Below, in pieces: positions 44,476-52,675 of a stretch of DNA of 64,000 nucleotides (positions within the stretch are counted from its first letter, which is position 1; every line of letters begins with the position of its first letter). Source of the DNA: JACQXM01 sp964569425 (GTDB taxonomy: Bacteria; Planctomycetota; Phycisphaerae; UBA1845); contig CAZMVD010000003.1 in the NCBI GenBank assembly GCA_964569425.1, positions 23,006 through 87,005 on the forward strand. The letters are read 5' to 3'. The notes under the pieces are model-generated. The model was not told the DNA's origin. It ran no database searches and saw only the letters and a list, made by a program, of their open reading frames with translations. The translations under genes were made by a program, and so were the position numbers.

Positions 44476-45618
44476 CTAGGTCTTGCGGGCCGACGCAAGC
44501 CCGCTCCCGACTGCCAATGCCGCAGCGCCCGCACCCGGCAGCGTGGGCACCGCACGCCGCGCGGCCGATTGAAATGGCGCCGTTGCGCTTTCCCCGTATT
44601 GCACCGGGACCATCACGCCCCCCGCGCGGATGGAGCGCATCGCCGTCTCGAGGATCGCCGCCACCCGCCAGCCGTCCCGGACATCGGGGCCGCTCGGCCG
44701 ACCGGTCTGAATCCAGTCCAGAAACGCCTCGGCCTGGTTGACCAGCGGCTCGACGGCGCGAATGGCGGGCAGGTGTACGTCGGCGCTGCGCAGCAGGTAA
44801 TGAAACTCCCCGAAGGAGTTATACGCCGGCGGCTCGGCAAATCCCTTGTCGTAAATGCGCAACGTGTCGGTGGGGTCGATATCGTCCCAATGGGCCATCT
44901 TTCGTTCGCCGATCACCGTCAGCGTGCGTACCTTTCGCGGGTTCATCCAACTGACGTGAATGTGGCCCAGCGTACCGTCGGCGTAGCGCAGCGTGGCAAA
45001 GCACACATCCTCGACGTTCGGCTGAGAAATGCACCGCCCCAGGGCAGACACTTCGACGGGCAGCGCGTCGATCAGGTAATTGAGGATCGTAATATCGTGT
45101 GTGCCCAGATCGTACAGGGCATTCACGTCGCCGCGCACCGGGCCCAGGTTGGTACGCGTCGCATCGCAATAGAGAAGGCGTCCCAACTCGCCCGAGGCGA
45201 CCGTGTCGCGCAGCCGCCGCACGCCGTTGTTGAACAGAAAAACGTGGCCGACCATGACGATCCGTTTCGTCCGCTCCGCCAGCGCCGCAAGCCGCGCCGC
45301 CTCCGCGCTGGTCAGGCACATCGGCTTTTCGACCAGCACGTGCTTGCCGGCGTTCAGGGCCTCTTCGGTGAGGGTTGCGTGTGTGGCCGTGGGTGTGGCG
45401 ATGACCACCGCGTCGATCCGCGGATCGTCGAGCAGGGCATGGTAGTCGGTGCAGGTCTGTACGGCCGGATGGCGCCGAGTCAGGTGCACCAGGCGGCGAA
45501 CGTTGGTGTCGGCGCAGGCGAGAACCATGGACCGGTCCAGCTCGCTGAACACGCGAACGTGGTTCGGCCCCCAATGGCCGCAGCCGATCACCCCGACCGC
45601 GATACGGTCCGATGGCAT
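44476..45618 (-). CDS. Gfo/Idh/MocA family NAD(P)-dependent sugar oxidoreductase
   Basis: 380 residues from the ATG at 45618 (GGAG six bases upstream; a TTG two codons earlier is rejected). Rossmann motif AVGVIGCGHWGPNHVR opens the protein. EKP (residues 97-99, HVLVEKPMCLT) carries the catalytic Lys. YDLGTHDITILNYLI holds the conserved GxHD. It oxidises a hydroxyl of a sugar nucleotide, probably C3, for the downstream aminotransferase. The last 25 residues (VPTLPGAGAAALAVGSGLASARKT) form an odd hydrophobic tail ending in basic residues, not usual in this cytosolic family. First gene of the three-gene sugar operon. Confidence 0.88.
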   Translation of the reverse strand: MPSDRIAVGVIGCGHWGPNHVRVFSELDRSMVLACADTNVRRLVHLTRRHPAVQTCTDYHALLDDPRIDAVVIATPTATHATLTEEALNAGKHVLVEKPMCLTSAEAARLAALAERTKRIVMVGHVFLFNNGVRRLRDTVASGELGRLLYCDATRTNLGPVRGDVNALYDLGTHDITILNYLIDALPVEVSALGRCISQPNVEDVCFATLRYADGTLGHIHVSWMNPRKVRTLTVIGERKMAHWDDIDPTDTLRIYDKGFAEPPAYNSFGEFHYLLRSADVHLPAIRAVEPLVNQAEAFLDWIQTGRPSGPDVRDGWRVAAILETAMRSIRAGGVMVPVQYGESATAPFQSAARRAVPTLPGAGAAALAVGSGLASARKT

Positions 45619-45779
45619 ACGCAACTCCGCAGCGCCAGATACCCCGTACTATCGGAACCTGCGCGACGCGGCTGAAACTCAGCGTTTGTAAGAAAGGACA
45701 ACCTTCACTCTCGGTGGTCCACCGGACAGCCAAGGGGGGCATCCCACGAAGGGTGGCGAGACGGCAGGGAAGCATTCGC

Positions 45780-45940
45780 GGATGAATCGTGCCGCCGATC
45801 CGCGGTCTGTCGGTACCGGAACTGCGAAGGAGTCGCCGCCCGGCCCTCGAACGAGTCGGACAAGGGACCCCGCTGGAACGGGCAAGGGCATTCCAGGGGA
45901 AATCGGCAATGGGATCCGAGCGAATCGGAAAAGGAACCGC
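45780..45940. repeat. Degenerate 23-bp tandem array in a 610-base gene-free gap
   Basis: The gap 45619-46228 holds no credible gene. Within it, seven consecutive 23-base units align from 45780: for example units at 45895 (AGGGGAAATCGGCAATGGG) and 45918 (GAGCGAATCGGAAAAGGAAC) share a GAATCGG...AAGG..CC core, and the units at 45780 and 45918 both start with GAATCG at position 5. Divergence is high, so the array is old or imperfect. The unit length is not a multiple of three, arguing against a coding origin. Confidence 0.45.
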
Positions 45941-46228
45941 GCAGAGTTCCCCGATGACCGGCCCGCGCTGCGTTCGACCCCGCAGGGGCGCCCATAGGAG
46001 AGGTCGATCACCGGAGGCCGCGCGGTCTGGCACCGGCAAACCATCTTGAAAGGGCCGAGAAGCGAACCACGTGGACCATGCCGAACCATGGTGAGCGCTG
46101 ATGACCGACCGCTGGGAATACCGACTGTCATCCCCGGTCGGCGTTCAGCAAGACGCCACTACTTTCAACCCGCCAAAGAACAGGAATGCACCCGCGCCGG
46201 GGCGGCTAACGGTCGCCGTGACGCCGCA

Positions 46229-46681
46229 TTAGTCTTTCGTGCCCACGTCGTGCGTGAAGACGAAGGTCACCAGCAGGTTCTCGTCGTTTTCGTGGTGCTC
46301 CAGATAGCCCAGGAACATCTCCAGCCGCTTGACGCAGTCGCGCATTAGCAGCCGGTCGGTCGGTTTCAGGTCCTGGACGGTCTGGTGCAGCCCATCAAGC
46401 AGTCGCACCATTTCCGCATGCTCGTGGGCCAGGCGTTCCACCTCGGTCGAAAGGGTGGGGCGTCGGTCCACCACCGCCTTGAGGTACCCCTCGCGCTCCT
46501 CGAGGGCGAATTGTTTGATAAGGTGGGCGCGAAAGGCCTCGAAACGCTTCCTTGTCTCCTCGATCCAGCGTTCAAAATTCGCCCGCGGAATCACGGCCAC
46601 CCACTCGTGAAGATTGCGCGAAAGGTCGTCCACGCGGGCGTGCTCTTCGCGCATCCGCCGGGCCAGGAATTCGCTGTTCAT
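46229..46681 (-). CDS. Hemerythrin-like (HHE) domain protein
   Basis: 150 residues from 46681, with an excellent GGAGGT upstream. It is a four-helix bundle with spaced iron-ligand residues: MREEHARVDDL, FRAHLIKQFALEEREGYL, LAHEHAEMVRLLDGL and GYLEHHENDENLL. The order of H, H...E, H and HExxxE matches the hemerythrin/HHE cation-binding family, which binds oxygen or nitric oxide or senses iron. Its divergent neighbour is malic enzyme, 408 bases away. The function is uncertain, as many HHE proteins are stress or redox sensors. Confidence 0.75.
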   Translation of the reverse strand: MNSEFLARRMREEHARVDDLSRNLHEWVAVIPRANFERWIEETRKRFEAFRAHLIKQFALEEREGYLKAVVDRRPTLSTEVERLAHEHAEMVRLLDGLHQTVQDLKPTDRLLMRDCVKRLEMFLGYLEHHENDENLLVTFVFTHDVGTKD

Positions 46682-47089
46682 GGCTTTACCTCCAGTTTTC
46701 ACGTCAGGCCGCCTTTCCGGAGGGATGCGCCCGCCGGCCAGACTTCATCCGCCAACCTCCATGGTCCTAGCAAATTCCGTGCCAGATCCACCGCGGGGCG
46801 GACCTGCCCTAGCCATTCGAAGGGCTCATTCAGTGGGCGGGCCAGAGCCCGGTGCCCCCCTTTCCTGGGTCCGTAGCGGGCTTGGGAACGGAAACGCAGG
46901 AAAACCGCAGTAATTCCGCTGGGCGCGGCACGGGAATTGCAAGGGAATATCGTGGCGTTGTGCAGCGCCGGCGACGGAACGCGGGTGCGCCCCGACGGTA
47001 GCTGCCCGGATCGACGTTTCGATGCGACCGGGAGGCAGGGCGACCTGCCTCCGCGTGGGGTTGGGAAACCTGAAGAAGGCGGGACCAAA
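46682..47089. other. Divergent intergenic region
   Basis: 408 bases between the hemerythrin-like gene (-) and malic enzyme (+). Open frames that cross it lack family features. Short G/C dyads occur near 46840-46880 (GGGC...GCCC type). No promoter is confidently placed. Confidence 0.3.
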
Positions 47090-48793
47090 ATGGACACGAT
47101 GACCATGACAGTGAAAGAAAGACCTGAGTTGTTGGACGGCTCGTCCACCGGCGTGCAGATACTGCGGGATCCAATACTCAACAAGGATCTGGCGTTCAGC
47201 CAGGAGGAACGCCGTGCGCTGAAACTGGAAGGTCTCCTTCCGCCCAAAGTATGCGCCATTGAGGAGCAGGTGGCGCTGGAGTTGGAGCACTTTCGTGCCA
47301 AGGCGGACGAACTGGAGAAGTTCATCGGGCTGGCCGCCTTGCAGGATCGCAATGAGACGTTGTTCTATCGAGTTCTCGTGGAGAACCTTCCCGAACTCAT
47401 GCCGATCGTCTACACGCCAACCGTGGGGCGGGCGTGCCAACGCTACAGCCACATTCTCCGCCGGCCGCGCGGGCTGTGGATTACGCCGGACGACATTGAT
47501 CGGATCCCTGATCTGCTGCGCAATTCGGTCCACCGTGACATTCGCCTGATCGTGGTCACGGACAACGAGCGGATCCTCGGTCTGGGCGATCAGGGAGCCG
47601 GGGGCATGGGTATTCCGGTGGGCAAGTGCGCGCTGTACACCGCCGCGGCAGGCATTCACCCGGCGCAGTGCCTGCCGATCAGCCTGGACCTGGGGACGGA
47701 CAACGCTGATCTGCTGAACGATCCGCATTACTTCGGATACCGGCAGCGGCGGCTGCGGGGCGAAGCGTATGAGCAGTTTATCGAGATGTTCGTCGATGCG
47801 GTGTGTGACGTGTTCCCCAAAGCGCTGCTCCAGTGGGAGGATTTCCACAAGGACATCGCGTTTCAGAACCTCGACCGGTACCGCAAACGGATTCGCAGCT
47901 TCAACGACGACATCCAGGGAACCTCGGCCGTGGCGGTGGCGGGGATTCTCTCGGCACTGCGGATTACCGGAGGCAAGCTGTGCGATCAGCGAATTGTCTA
48001 CGCGGGCTCAGGGGCGGCCGGCGTGGGCATCGGCCGGCTGGTGCGCTCGGCCATGCTCGAGGACGGCGGCGATCCGGCGAAGATCGAAAGAGCCCAGGTG
48101 TTTCTGGACACGCGCGGGCTGCTGTTCCAGGGTCGGTTGATTCAAGACGTGCATAAGCGCGAGTTCGCCATGCACAAGAATGTGATGGCGGAGTACGGGT
48201 TCAATCCGGAATGGACAGTGGACCTGCTGGAGGTCGTTCGGCGGGTGAAGCCGACCATCCTGGTAGGAACCACCGCCAAGGCGGGCTCTTTCGGCGAAGA
48301 AGTGGTGCGCGAAATGGCCAGGCACGTGGAGCGGCCGGTGATCCTGCCCTTCAGCAATCCGACGTCCAAGGCCGAGTGTACGCCGGAGGAGGCGCTGCGC
48401 TGGACCGATGGCCGAGCGATTGTGGCCACGGGAAGCCCGTTTGCTCCGGTAACCTACAAAGGGCGCACACACGTCATCGGACAGGGAAACAACGTGTTTA
48501 TATTCCCGGGCGTGGGACTTGGCTGCATCCTGTCCGAGGCACACGAGGTAACGGACTCGATGTTTTTGGTGGCCGCGCGAATGCTCGCGGACAAAGTTTC
48601 GGAGGATCGTCTGAAGGTCGGCGCGATCTACCCGGATCCTCGCGATCTGCGTGTGGTCAGTCGGGCGATTGCCTGTGCGGTCATCCGCGAGGCACGCAAT
48701 CAGAACCTGGGGCGGCTGATCCCGGATGGCGTGATCGACGAAATGGTGGCCGACGCCATGTGGTTCCCGGAGTATCAGAGCTACCAGTCATAA
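47090..48793 (+). CDS. maeA: NAD-dependent malic enzyme (oxaloacetate-decarboxylating)
   Basis: 567 residues from 47090 (GAAGGCGGG upstream; the frame is open further 5' but loses similarity). It is a full-length large-type malic enzyme: VYTPTVGRACQRYS holds the catalytic Tyr, GLGDQGAGGMGIPVGKCALY the catalytic Lys region, FQNLDRYRKRIRSFNDDIQGTSAV the metal acids, and YAGSGAAGVGIGRL the NAD site. LPFSNPTSKAECTPEEAL and ATGSPFAPV complete it. It converts malate to pyruvate and CO2 with NAD reduction. The supply of pyruvate and hence acetyl-CoA would feed the PHA locus, though they are 17 kb apart. Confidence 0.95.
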   Translation: MDTMTMTVKERPELLDGSSTGVQILRDPILNKDLAFSQEERRALKLEGLLPPKVCAIEEQVALELEHFRAKADELEKFIGLAALQDRNETLFYRVLVENLPELMPIVYTPTVGRACQRYSHILRRPRGLWITPDDIDRIPDLLRNSVHRDIRLIVVTDNERILGLGDQGAGGMGIPVGKCALYTAAAGIHPAQCLPISLDLGTDNADLLNDPHYFGYRQRRLRGEAYEQFIEMFVDAVCDVFPKALLQWEDFHKDIAFQNLDRYRKRIRSFNDDIQGTSAVAVAGILSALRITGGKLCDQRIVYAGSGAAGVGIGRLVRSAMLEDGGDPAKIERAQVFLDTRGLLFQGRLIQDVHKREFAMHKNVMAEYGFNPEWTVDLLEVVRRVKPTILVGTTAKAGSFGEEVVREMARHVERPVILPFSNPTSKAECTPEEALRWTDGRAIVATGSPFAPVTYKGRTHVIGQGNNVFIFPGVGLGCILSEAHEVTDSMFLVAARMLADKVSEDRLKVGAIYPDPRDLRVVSRAIACAVIREARNQNLGRLIPDGVIDEMVADAMWFPEYQSYQS

Positions 48794-48864
48794 CGGCCGG
48801 CCATCGCACGGCCGGGAGGGGCGTGGGGGCCGGAAAGGACGGGTGAACGCAACTCATTCAGGGT

Positions 48865-48989
48865 TGGGTGTCTGGGTGGCGTTTTGTCCCAGGGTAGCCG
48901 CGGGGCGGCGACCCTGGGCTGGGATGCGCAACGTCGTTGGCGTTGGAAGATTGGCGATGTTATGTTCAGTAGAGCCCGGCTATGCCGGG
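48865..48989. repeat. Second copy of the CCCAGGGT hairpin element plus a CCCGGC-TAT-GCCGGG hairpin
   Basis: CCCAGGGT (48888-48895) pairs with ACCCTGGG (48911-48918), and GCCGC (48897-48901) with GCGGC (48905-48909), the same design as at 7246-7276. It is followed by a GCAACGTCGTTGGCGTTGGAA tail, one unit only. A second perfect hairpin is CCCGGC-TAT-GCCGGG (48975-48989). This stretch follows the malic enzyme stop, and the first hairpin might also act as its terminator. Confidence 0.65.
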
Positions 48990-49018
48990 TCGCTCTTCGC
49001 GCCACGTGAATCTTTCCG

Positions 49019-49058
49019 TTCATTCGCAATTCGCTACTCTTCATTCGCTATTCGCGCG
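49019..49058. repeat. ATTCGC micro-repeat
   Basis: The run TTCATTCGCAATTCGCTACTC repeats an ATTCGC unit four times, ending in GCGCGCG. It overlaps the 3' end of the remnant gene at 49041, so that frame's last codons are repeat-derived. Related runs lie at 50482-50515. Confidence 0.5.
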
Positions 49059-49376
49059 CGCGGCCAGTTTGGCGGCGGTGAGCAGCAGCAGTGCCAGGAT
49101 AGCGGCACCCCAGGTGGTGGCCGCGGGGATGGCGTTAGCGCAGTGCGGGGCGTACATCGCGTCGTCCACGCCGGGGCACACGTCGAGGCAGTCGGGCACG
49201 CCGTCGCCGTCGTCGGTGTCATTTACCTGGCACCAGCACGCGCCGGGGTCGAGCCCCGTCGAGTTACCGGCGATCGAGGAAAAGGTTCCGACTTTATGAA
49301 GGGCACGCACGAGTTGAGCGACGCCCCAGGGCCGCCGGGGGGCACGGCTGGGCGACAACGGTAACGGCAGGTGCAA
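49041..49376 (-). pseudogene. Remnant of a secreted protein with calcium-binding repeat and C-terminal sorting/anchor signal
   Basis: Up to 111 codons, but the only upstream start is a TTG lying inside a hairpin. The recognisable part is DTDDGDGVPDCLDVCPGVDD, a thrombospondin type 3-like calcium repeat, and AIPAATTWGAAILALLLLTAAKLAAR, a C-terminal sorting tail like the IPTLSEWG family. Proteins with such ends are usually several hundred residues long with a signal peptide, and none is visible here, so it is probably a truncated remnant. The real 5' boundary of the open part is uncertain. Confidence 0.45.
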
Positions 49377-49385
49377 GCACCTGCC
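49366..49385 (-). terminator. Perfect hairpin just after the UnbU-like gene
   Basis: GGCAGGTGC and GCACCTGCC are perfect inverted arms with two central A residues (a stem of at least seven pairs if the loop is GCAAGC). It begins ten bases past the UnbU stop. No T tract follows, so it is either a terminator or another dispersed hairpin. Confidence 0.5.
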
Positions 49386-49394
49386 CTACCTGGC

Positions 49395-50294
49395 TCAGGC
49401 GGGCTTTTCCGTCAGGGCGGCGGAGGTTGCGTCGGCCGCGCGGGGGGTCAGCGAGTATTCCAGCACGCGCCAGGGGCTGGATTCCCGGATGCCGGCGCGC
49501 TCCGCCACGTGGTGCACCAGCGGCAGCAGCGCCGTGTGCAGAAAGAGCGCATAGAACATCGAATAGCGGATTTCCAGGTAGCGGAGCATGCCGTCAAGCA
49601 GGGCGATGGACAGGCCCCAGACGATGCGCCCCCGGCGGGTGGGGGGCGACGCCTTGGGGTCGGGCATCATGGAAAAGGTGAACAGGGCAAACTCCGCACC
49701 GGTCATGGGGCCGAGGGCAAAGATGAGTCCGCCCTGGCCGAGGGCCATGCGCACCAGCCCCAGGAACACGTAACCGCCCATCCACGCCAGGGCGAGGTCG
49801 AGGCGGTTGACGCGGCGCATCATCATCAGCCCGAGGGCGATGATGACGGCGGCGACGCGATAATCGGCGCCCCACTGCGAACCGGGGGCCACGGTCGCGG
49901 CGCCGTGCGAGAAGAGCAGAATCATCACGATGGCGAAGTTGGAGGGGTTGAAGAAGTGCCGCCGGCTGTCGCGCAACAGGTACTTGGAAAGCACGCCCCA
50001 CACCGACGCCACGGCGTAGATGCGCCAGTCGTTGCTCTCCAGCAGAATGGCGATGCTCAGGCCGGTGATGTAGGCGCTCAGCGGAAGCGAGACCTGGCGC
50101 AGCACAATCAGCGACAGGATGAAATCGAGCACGCATGCCGTAACCAGAGCGGCGGCCAGATCGACCGGGTCGCGGTTGAAGTAGTAGGTCGTCTGCCCCA
50201 GCGTGGTCCACAGGGTCAGCGCGGCCGCGATCATGATGCGCGGATCCTTCGGGGAGGGAAGGACGATAGTGATGCTCGATGACGGCTGCGCCAT
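49395..50294 (-). CDS. UnbU/RnfD-like integral membrane protein
   Basis: 299 residues from 50294; an in-frame upstream start runs through a micro-repeat and is rejected. About eight to nine hydrophobic segments are seen: IMIAAALTLWTTLGQT, LAAALVTACVLDFILSLIVL, LSAYITGLSIAILL, NPSNFAIVMILLFSH, VAAVIIALGLMMMRR, LDLALAWMGGYVFLGLV, and AEFALFTFSMMPDPKA. RRHFFNPSNFAIV and LGPMTGAEFALFTFSMMPDPKASPPTRRGRI match UnbU, the enediyne-cluster relative of the NqrB/RnfD electron-transport membrane subunit. It probably handles electrons or flavin at the membrane. Located downstream of the helical protein and UnbV on the same strand. Confidence 0.8.
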   Translation of the reverse strand: MAQPSSSITIVLPSPKDPRIMIAAALTLWTTLGQTTYYFNRDPVDLAAALVTACVLDFILSLIVLRQVSLPLSAYITGLSIAILLESNDWRIYAVASVWGVLSKYLLRDSRRHFFNPSNFAIVMILLFSHGAATVAPGSQWGADYRVAAVIIALGLMMMRRVNRLDLALAWMGGYVFLGLVRMALGQGGLIFALGPMTGAEFALFTFSMMPDPKASPPTRRGRIVWGLSIALLDGMLRYLEIRYSMFYALFLHTALLPLVHHVAERAGIRESSPWRVLEYSLTPRAADATSAALTEKPA

Positions 50295-50326
50295 GATTGA
50301 TCCCAAATCAGCGTCACAATCGTACG

Positions 50327-50515
50327 AATTGCCGATTGTCGATTGCCGATTGCCCATTGGAAGATACCGCGCGTCTCAGGTTAGGGCGGCATTTCGTCGG
50401 TCGTACGCGGCACGATGCACTCGAACCGTCCGCGCCGACTGCCCTTGTCGCATTCCCCAAGGGCGGGCAAGCCGCGCGGCGCGTCATTCGCCATTCCGGA
50501 TTCGCCATTCGCGCT
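50327..50515. repeat. GATTGCC and ATTCGCC micro-repeats upstream of UnbU
   Basis: Two runs lie in the 225-base gap before UnbU: GAATTGCCGATTGTCGATTG (from 50326) through 50360, and a run of GTCATTCGCCATTCC / ATTCGCCATTCGCG units at 50482-50515. They match the types found at 5271 and 49019. No coding or RNA role is evident. Confidence 0.5.
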
Positions 50516-50519
50516 TCCG

Positions 50520-51644
50520 TCATTTCCACATCAGCGCCAGGTCGGTCATCGGGTGGTCGAGTTGGGCGCGGGCGCGGTCGAGTTCCGCTTCGAGCCGGTC
50601 GAGCATCTCGTGGTCGTGCCAGCCGTAGCGGCGGCGGACGGCCTGTTGAGTGTCATCGTCATGGCACAGGTTCTGGGCGATCTGCCACCAGGAGCGGGCC
50701 ACGGCGTACCGACCGGCCTTCACGTAGGCGTCGCCCAGGGTCATGGCCAGGGTGGCGTGGAGCCTGGGCGAGCCGACGTTCAACTTGCGTCCGACGGCCA
50801 CGCACAGGGCGATGTCTTTCACGGCGGCGTCAGGACCGGTGCGGGCCGATTCGGGCCAGACCAGCCGCGCCGGGCGGTGCAGGTGGTTGAGTCCGCGGGC
50901 GAAGAGCGCGGGGACGTACCAGGCGTCGTCGCCCTGGAGGATTTCGGTGAGGATATCCACGGACTGCACGCTGGCAGGGGCCTTGATTTCCAGCGCGGGG
51001 AACAGCAGCATTTCATCGACCCAGGCCAGGGCGAGGGAGAGTCTGGTTTCGCGCGAAGCGTGGGTGCGGACGAGTTCTTCAAAGAACGCGATGGGTTGGC
51101 GGTCGAGGTGCGGAGGGAAGGCGGGCGTTAGTTCGCCGCGCCGACGGGCTTCGTGGAGAAACGCGCGGCGGAGCTTGAAGACTTCCATGCGATAGACGTT
51201 GGCTATGACCAAGTTGTCAGGATCGCTATGGGCGGCAGCGCGTAGTACTTCGAGACCAATCTCCGGATTTCCCTTACGATTGACGGGCAGCTTGCCCGGC
51301 GTGATCCAGTCCACACCGCTTCGGGCATCCCATCCCGGAGGCGTATTCAAAGGCAAGTAGCTACTCAACAACCGCTGAGGATCCGGGGCGCCGCGGATGT
51401 AGTGGTCAAGCCGGTGCAGTTCCACCAGCGGCTGACCAAATCCGGCCCTGTCGGCGGTAACGTAAGCGGGGATCCTGGGCAGATCGAGCAGCCCGACGCG
51501 CGACCAGGCCACGGCGGCGATGCCAATCACGACCAGCGCCAGGAATACGCCGGCCATCCGTACCTTTGCGGCGTAACGCGTTCCGGGATTCTCCGAATGA
51601 TCTGCCACTTTACAGATGCGTTCCAATGATCCAAGGATCGTCAC
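50520..51644 (-). CDS. Membrane-anchored helical-repeat protein of the UnbU/UnbV cluster
   Basis: 374 residues from a GTG at 51644 (an ATG at 51557 would remove about 29 residues). One membrane segment near residues 30-48 (MAGVFLALVVIGIAAVAW) is followed by a large extracytoplasmic part with helical repeats resembling TPRs: GNPEIGLEVLRAAAHSDPDNLVIANVYRM, TRLSLALAWVDEML, ATLAMTLGDAYVKAGRYAVARSWWQIAQNLC. No enzyme motif is visible. Starts 6 bases after the VapC stop and ends 225 bases before UnbU. Helical-repeat scaffolds often accompany UnbV-type proteins, so an assembly role is inferred. Confidence 0.65.
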   Translation of the reverse strand: MTILGSLERICKVADHSENPGTRYAAKVRMAGVFLALVVIGIAAVAWSRVGLLDLPRIPAYVTADRAGFGQPLVELHRLDHYIRGAPDPQRLLSSYLPLNTPPGWDARSGVDWITPGKLPVNRKGNPEIGLEVLRAAAHSDPDNLVIANVYRMEVFKLRRAFLHEARRRGELTPAFPPHLDRQPIAFFEELVRTHASRETRLSLALAWVDEMLLFPALEIKAPASVQSVDILTEILQGDDAWYVPALFARGLNHLHRPARLVWPESARTGPDAAVKDIALCVAVGRKLNVGSPRLHATLAMTLGDAYVKAGRYAVARSWWQIAQNLCHDDDTQQAVRRRYGWHDHEMLDRLEAELDRARAQLDHPMTDLALMWK

Positions 51645-51650
51645 TGGCCG

Positions 51651-52082
51651 TCACCGGGGAACGATGCACTGCACCTCGGGAAATCTGTCGAAATCTCGGT
51701 TATCGAACGTCACCAGTTGATGGACCAGGTGAGCGCGCATGCACGCCACCAACCGGGCATCGTGCGCCTGCTTACCGCGGACTTCGTGTTTCGCACACAA
51801 TTCCAACCAACTTCGAAGCAGGTCCGGTGGATCGGGCAACAGGCGGTACGCCTGGCACAGGACATCGACGTCGCCACGTGCCTGCCCGGGAGTTCGTCCC
51901 AAGCCGTTCTGTTCGACGGACCGGGTCGCCACCACCCAGAATTCGTAAATGTTCTGGGGTACGATGCACAACTCGGCCCCGCGTTCGACCCATTGGCGGA
52001 GGCATTCGGCGATGATCGGGAGCTGCGGGTCTCGAACATTGGAAATCCTGACCAGGACGTTGGTGTCGAGGAGCGCTCTCAC
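51651..52082 (-). CDS. PIN domain toxin, VapC-type ribonuclease
   Basis: 143 residues from a GTG overlapping the upstream stop (GTGA, four bases). PIN features: MRALLDTNVLVRI with Asp6, a central Glu in NIYEFWVV, and the late HDARLVACMRA and LVTFDNRDFDRF acids. These coordinate magnesium in VapC toxins that cut tRNA or rRNA. The overlap with the preceding antitoxin-like gene is the classic layout of a type II toxin-antitoxin operon. The pair lies inside the UnbU/UnbV cluster. Confidence 0.85.
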   Translation of the reverse strand: MRALLDTNVLVRISNVRDPQLPIIAECLRQWVERGAELCIVPQNIYEFWVVATRSVEQNGLGRTPGQARGDVDVLCQAYRLLPDPPDLLRSWLELCAKHEVRGKQAHDARLVACMRAHLVHQLVTFDNRDFDRFPEVQCIVPR

Positions 52083-52624
52083 GAGCCGGCACCGTAGAGT
52101 GCATCACGGCGCAGTGCCTCCGGCGGCGGAGGCGGCGCGTCTAATACACCAATCGCCCGGGCCAGGCGGCGCTGCCGATCCTGAATCTCCGCGGGAGCGG
52201 ACTTGGGCTCGGCCCCGAGTCGACCCTGGACCGGCCACTGCTCAAGCACTTGGCCTTGTTCGGCGACATCTTCGGGGGCAACGGGTTTCCCATTCAGAAG
52301 CGTCACCATGTCGACCAGCGGTGCGAGCCAACCCAGGTCCACCAGCTCCGCTACCGAAATGCGGGCCTTGTCGGGCGGCAGGGTGAGGACGAACCGTTCG
52401 CCTCGCCGGTATATACGAATATCGTCGGCTTTCCATGCGGCGCATTCTTCGGTCCGGTCTGCGGGTACCAGGGCCGGCGACGGTGTTACCGGCGAGGTCG
52501 CGCTGGCTTGAACAGCGTCTACGGTGACGGTTACCCATGTACCCGGCGGCAGTTCGACTCGCTCGTCGGGAATAATGACCTTCCCGTCATAGTGTGCCCG
52601 AAAGTGCCAATGTCGAATCACCAT
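52079..52624 (-). CDS. Antitoxin-like protein partnered with the PIN toxin
   Basis: 181 residues. The N-terminus is AbrB/DUF104-like: FRAHYDGKVIIPDERVELPPGTWVTVTV, a small beta-barrel that often binds DNA. The rest is longer than usual for an antitoxin (typically 70-90 residues): a Pro/Ala linker, RIYRRGERFVLTLPPDKARISVAELVDLGWLAPLV, and a helical end. The final part may neutralise the PIN toxin. Its stop overlaps the toxin start. It lies 51 bases after the UnbV stop, so it may be read through from there. Confidence 0.65.
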   Translation of the reverse strand: MVIRHWHFRAHYDGKVIIPDERVELPPGTWVTVTVDAVQASATSPVTPSPALVPADRTEECAAWKADDIRIYRRGERFVLTLPPDKARISVAELVDLGWLAPLVDMVTLLNGKPVAPEDVAEQGQVLEQWPVQGRLGAEPKSAPAEIQDRQRRLARAIGVLDAPPPPPEALRRDALYGAGS

Positions 52625-52675
52625 GATCGGTCGGTCTCCTGCTGCGGCGGCCCTTCAAGACGAACTACGACCATT

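Noticed and set aside
45780..45940. 23-bp repeats considered as a CRISPR or coding repeat
   Set aside because: There are no spacers, unit length is not a multiple of three, and open frames over it show no conserved periodic peptide.
45679..46131. 150-codon minus-strand open frame in the gap beyond the sugar operon
   Set aside because: It runs through the 23-bp array, is Pro/Arg/Gly-rich, and has no start signal or domain.
49330..49360. Peptide GVAQLVRAL on the minus strand, typical of translated tRNA genes
   Set aside because: The underlying DNA lacks a T arm and acceptor pairing, so no cloverleaf forms; the likeness is chance or an old relic.
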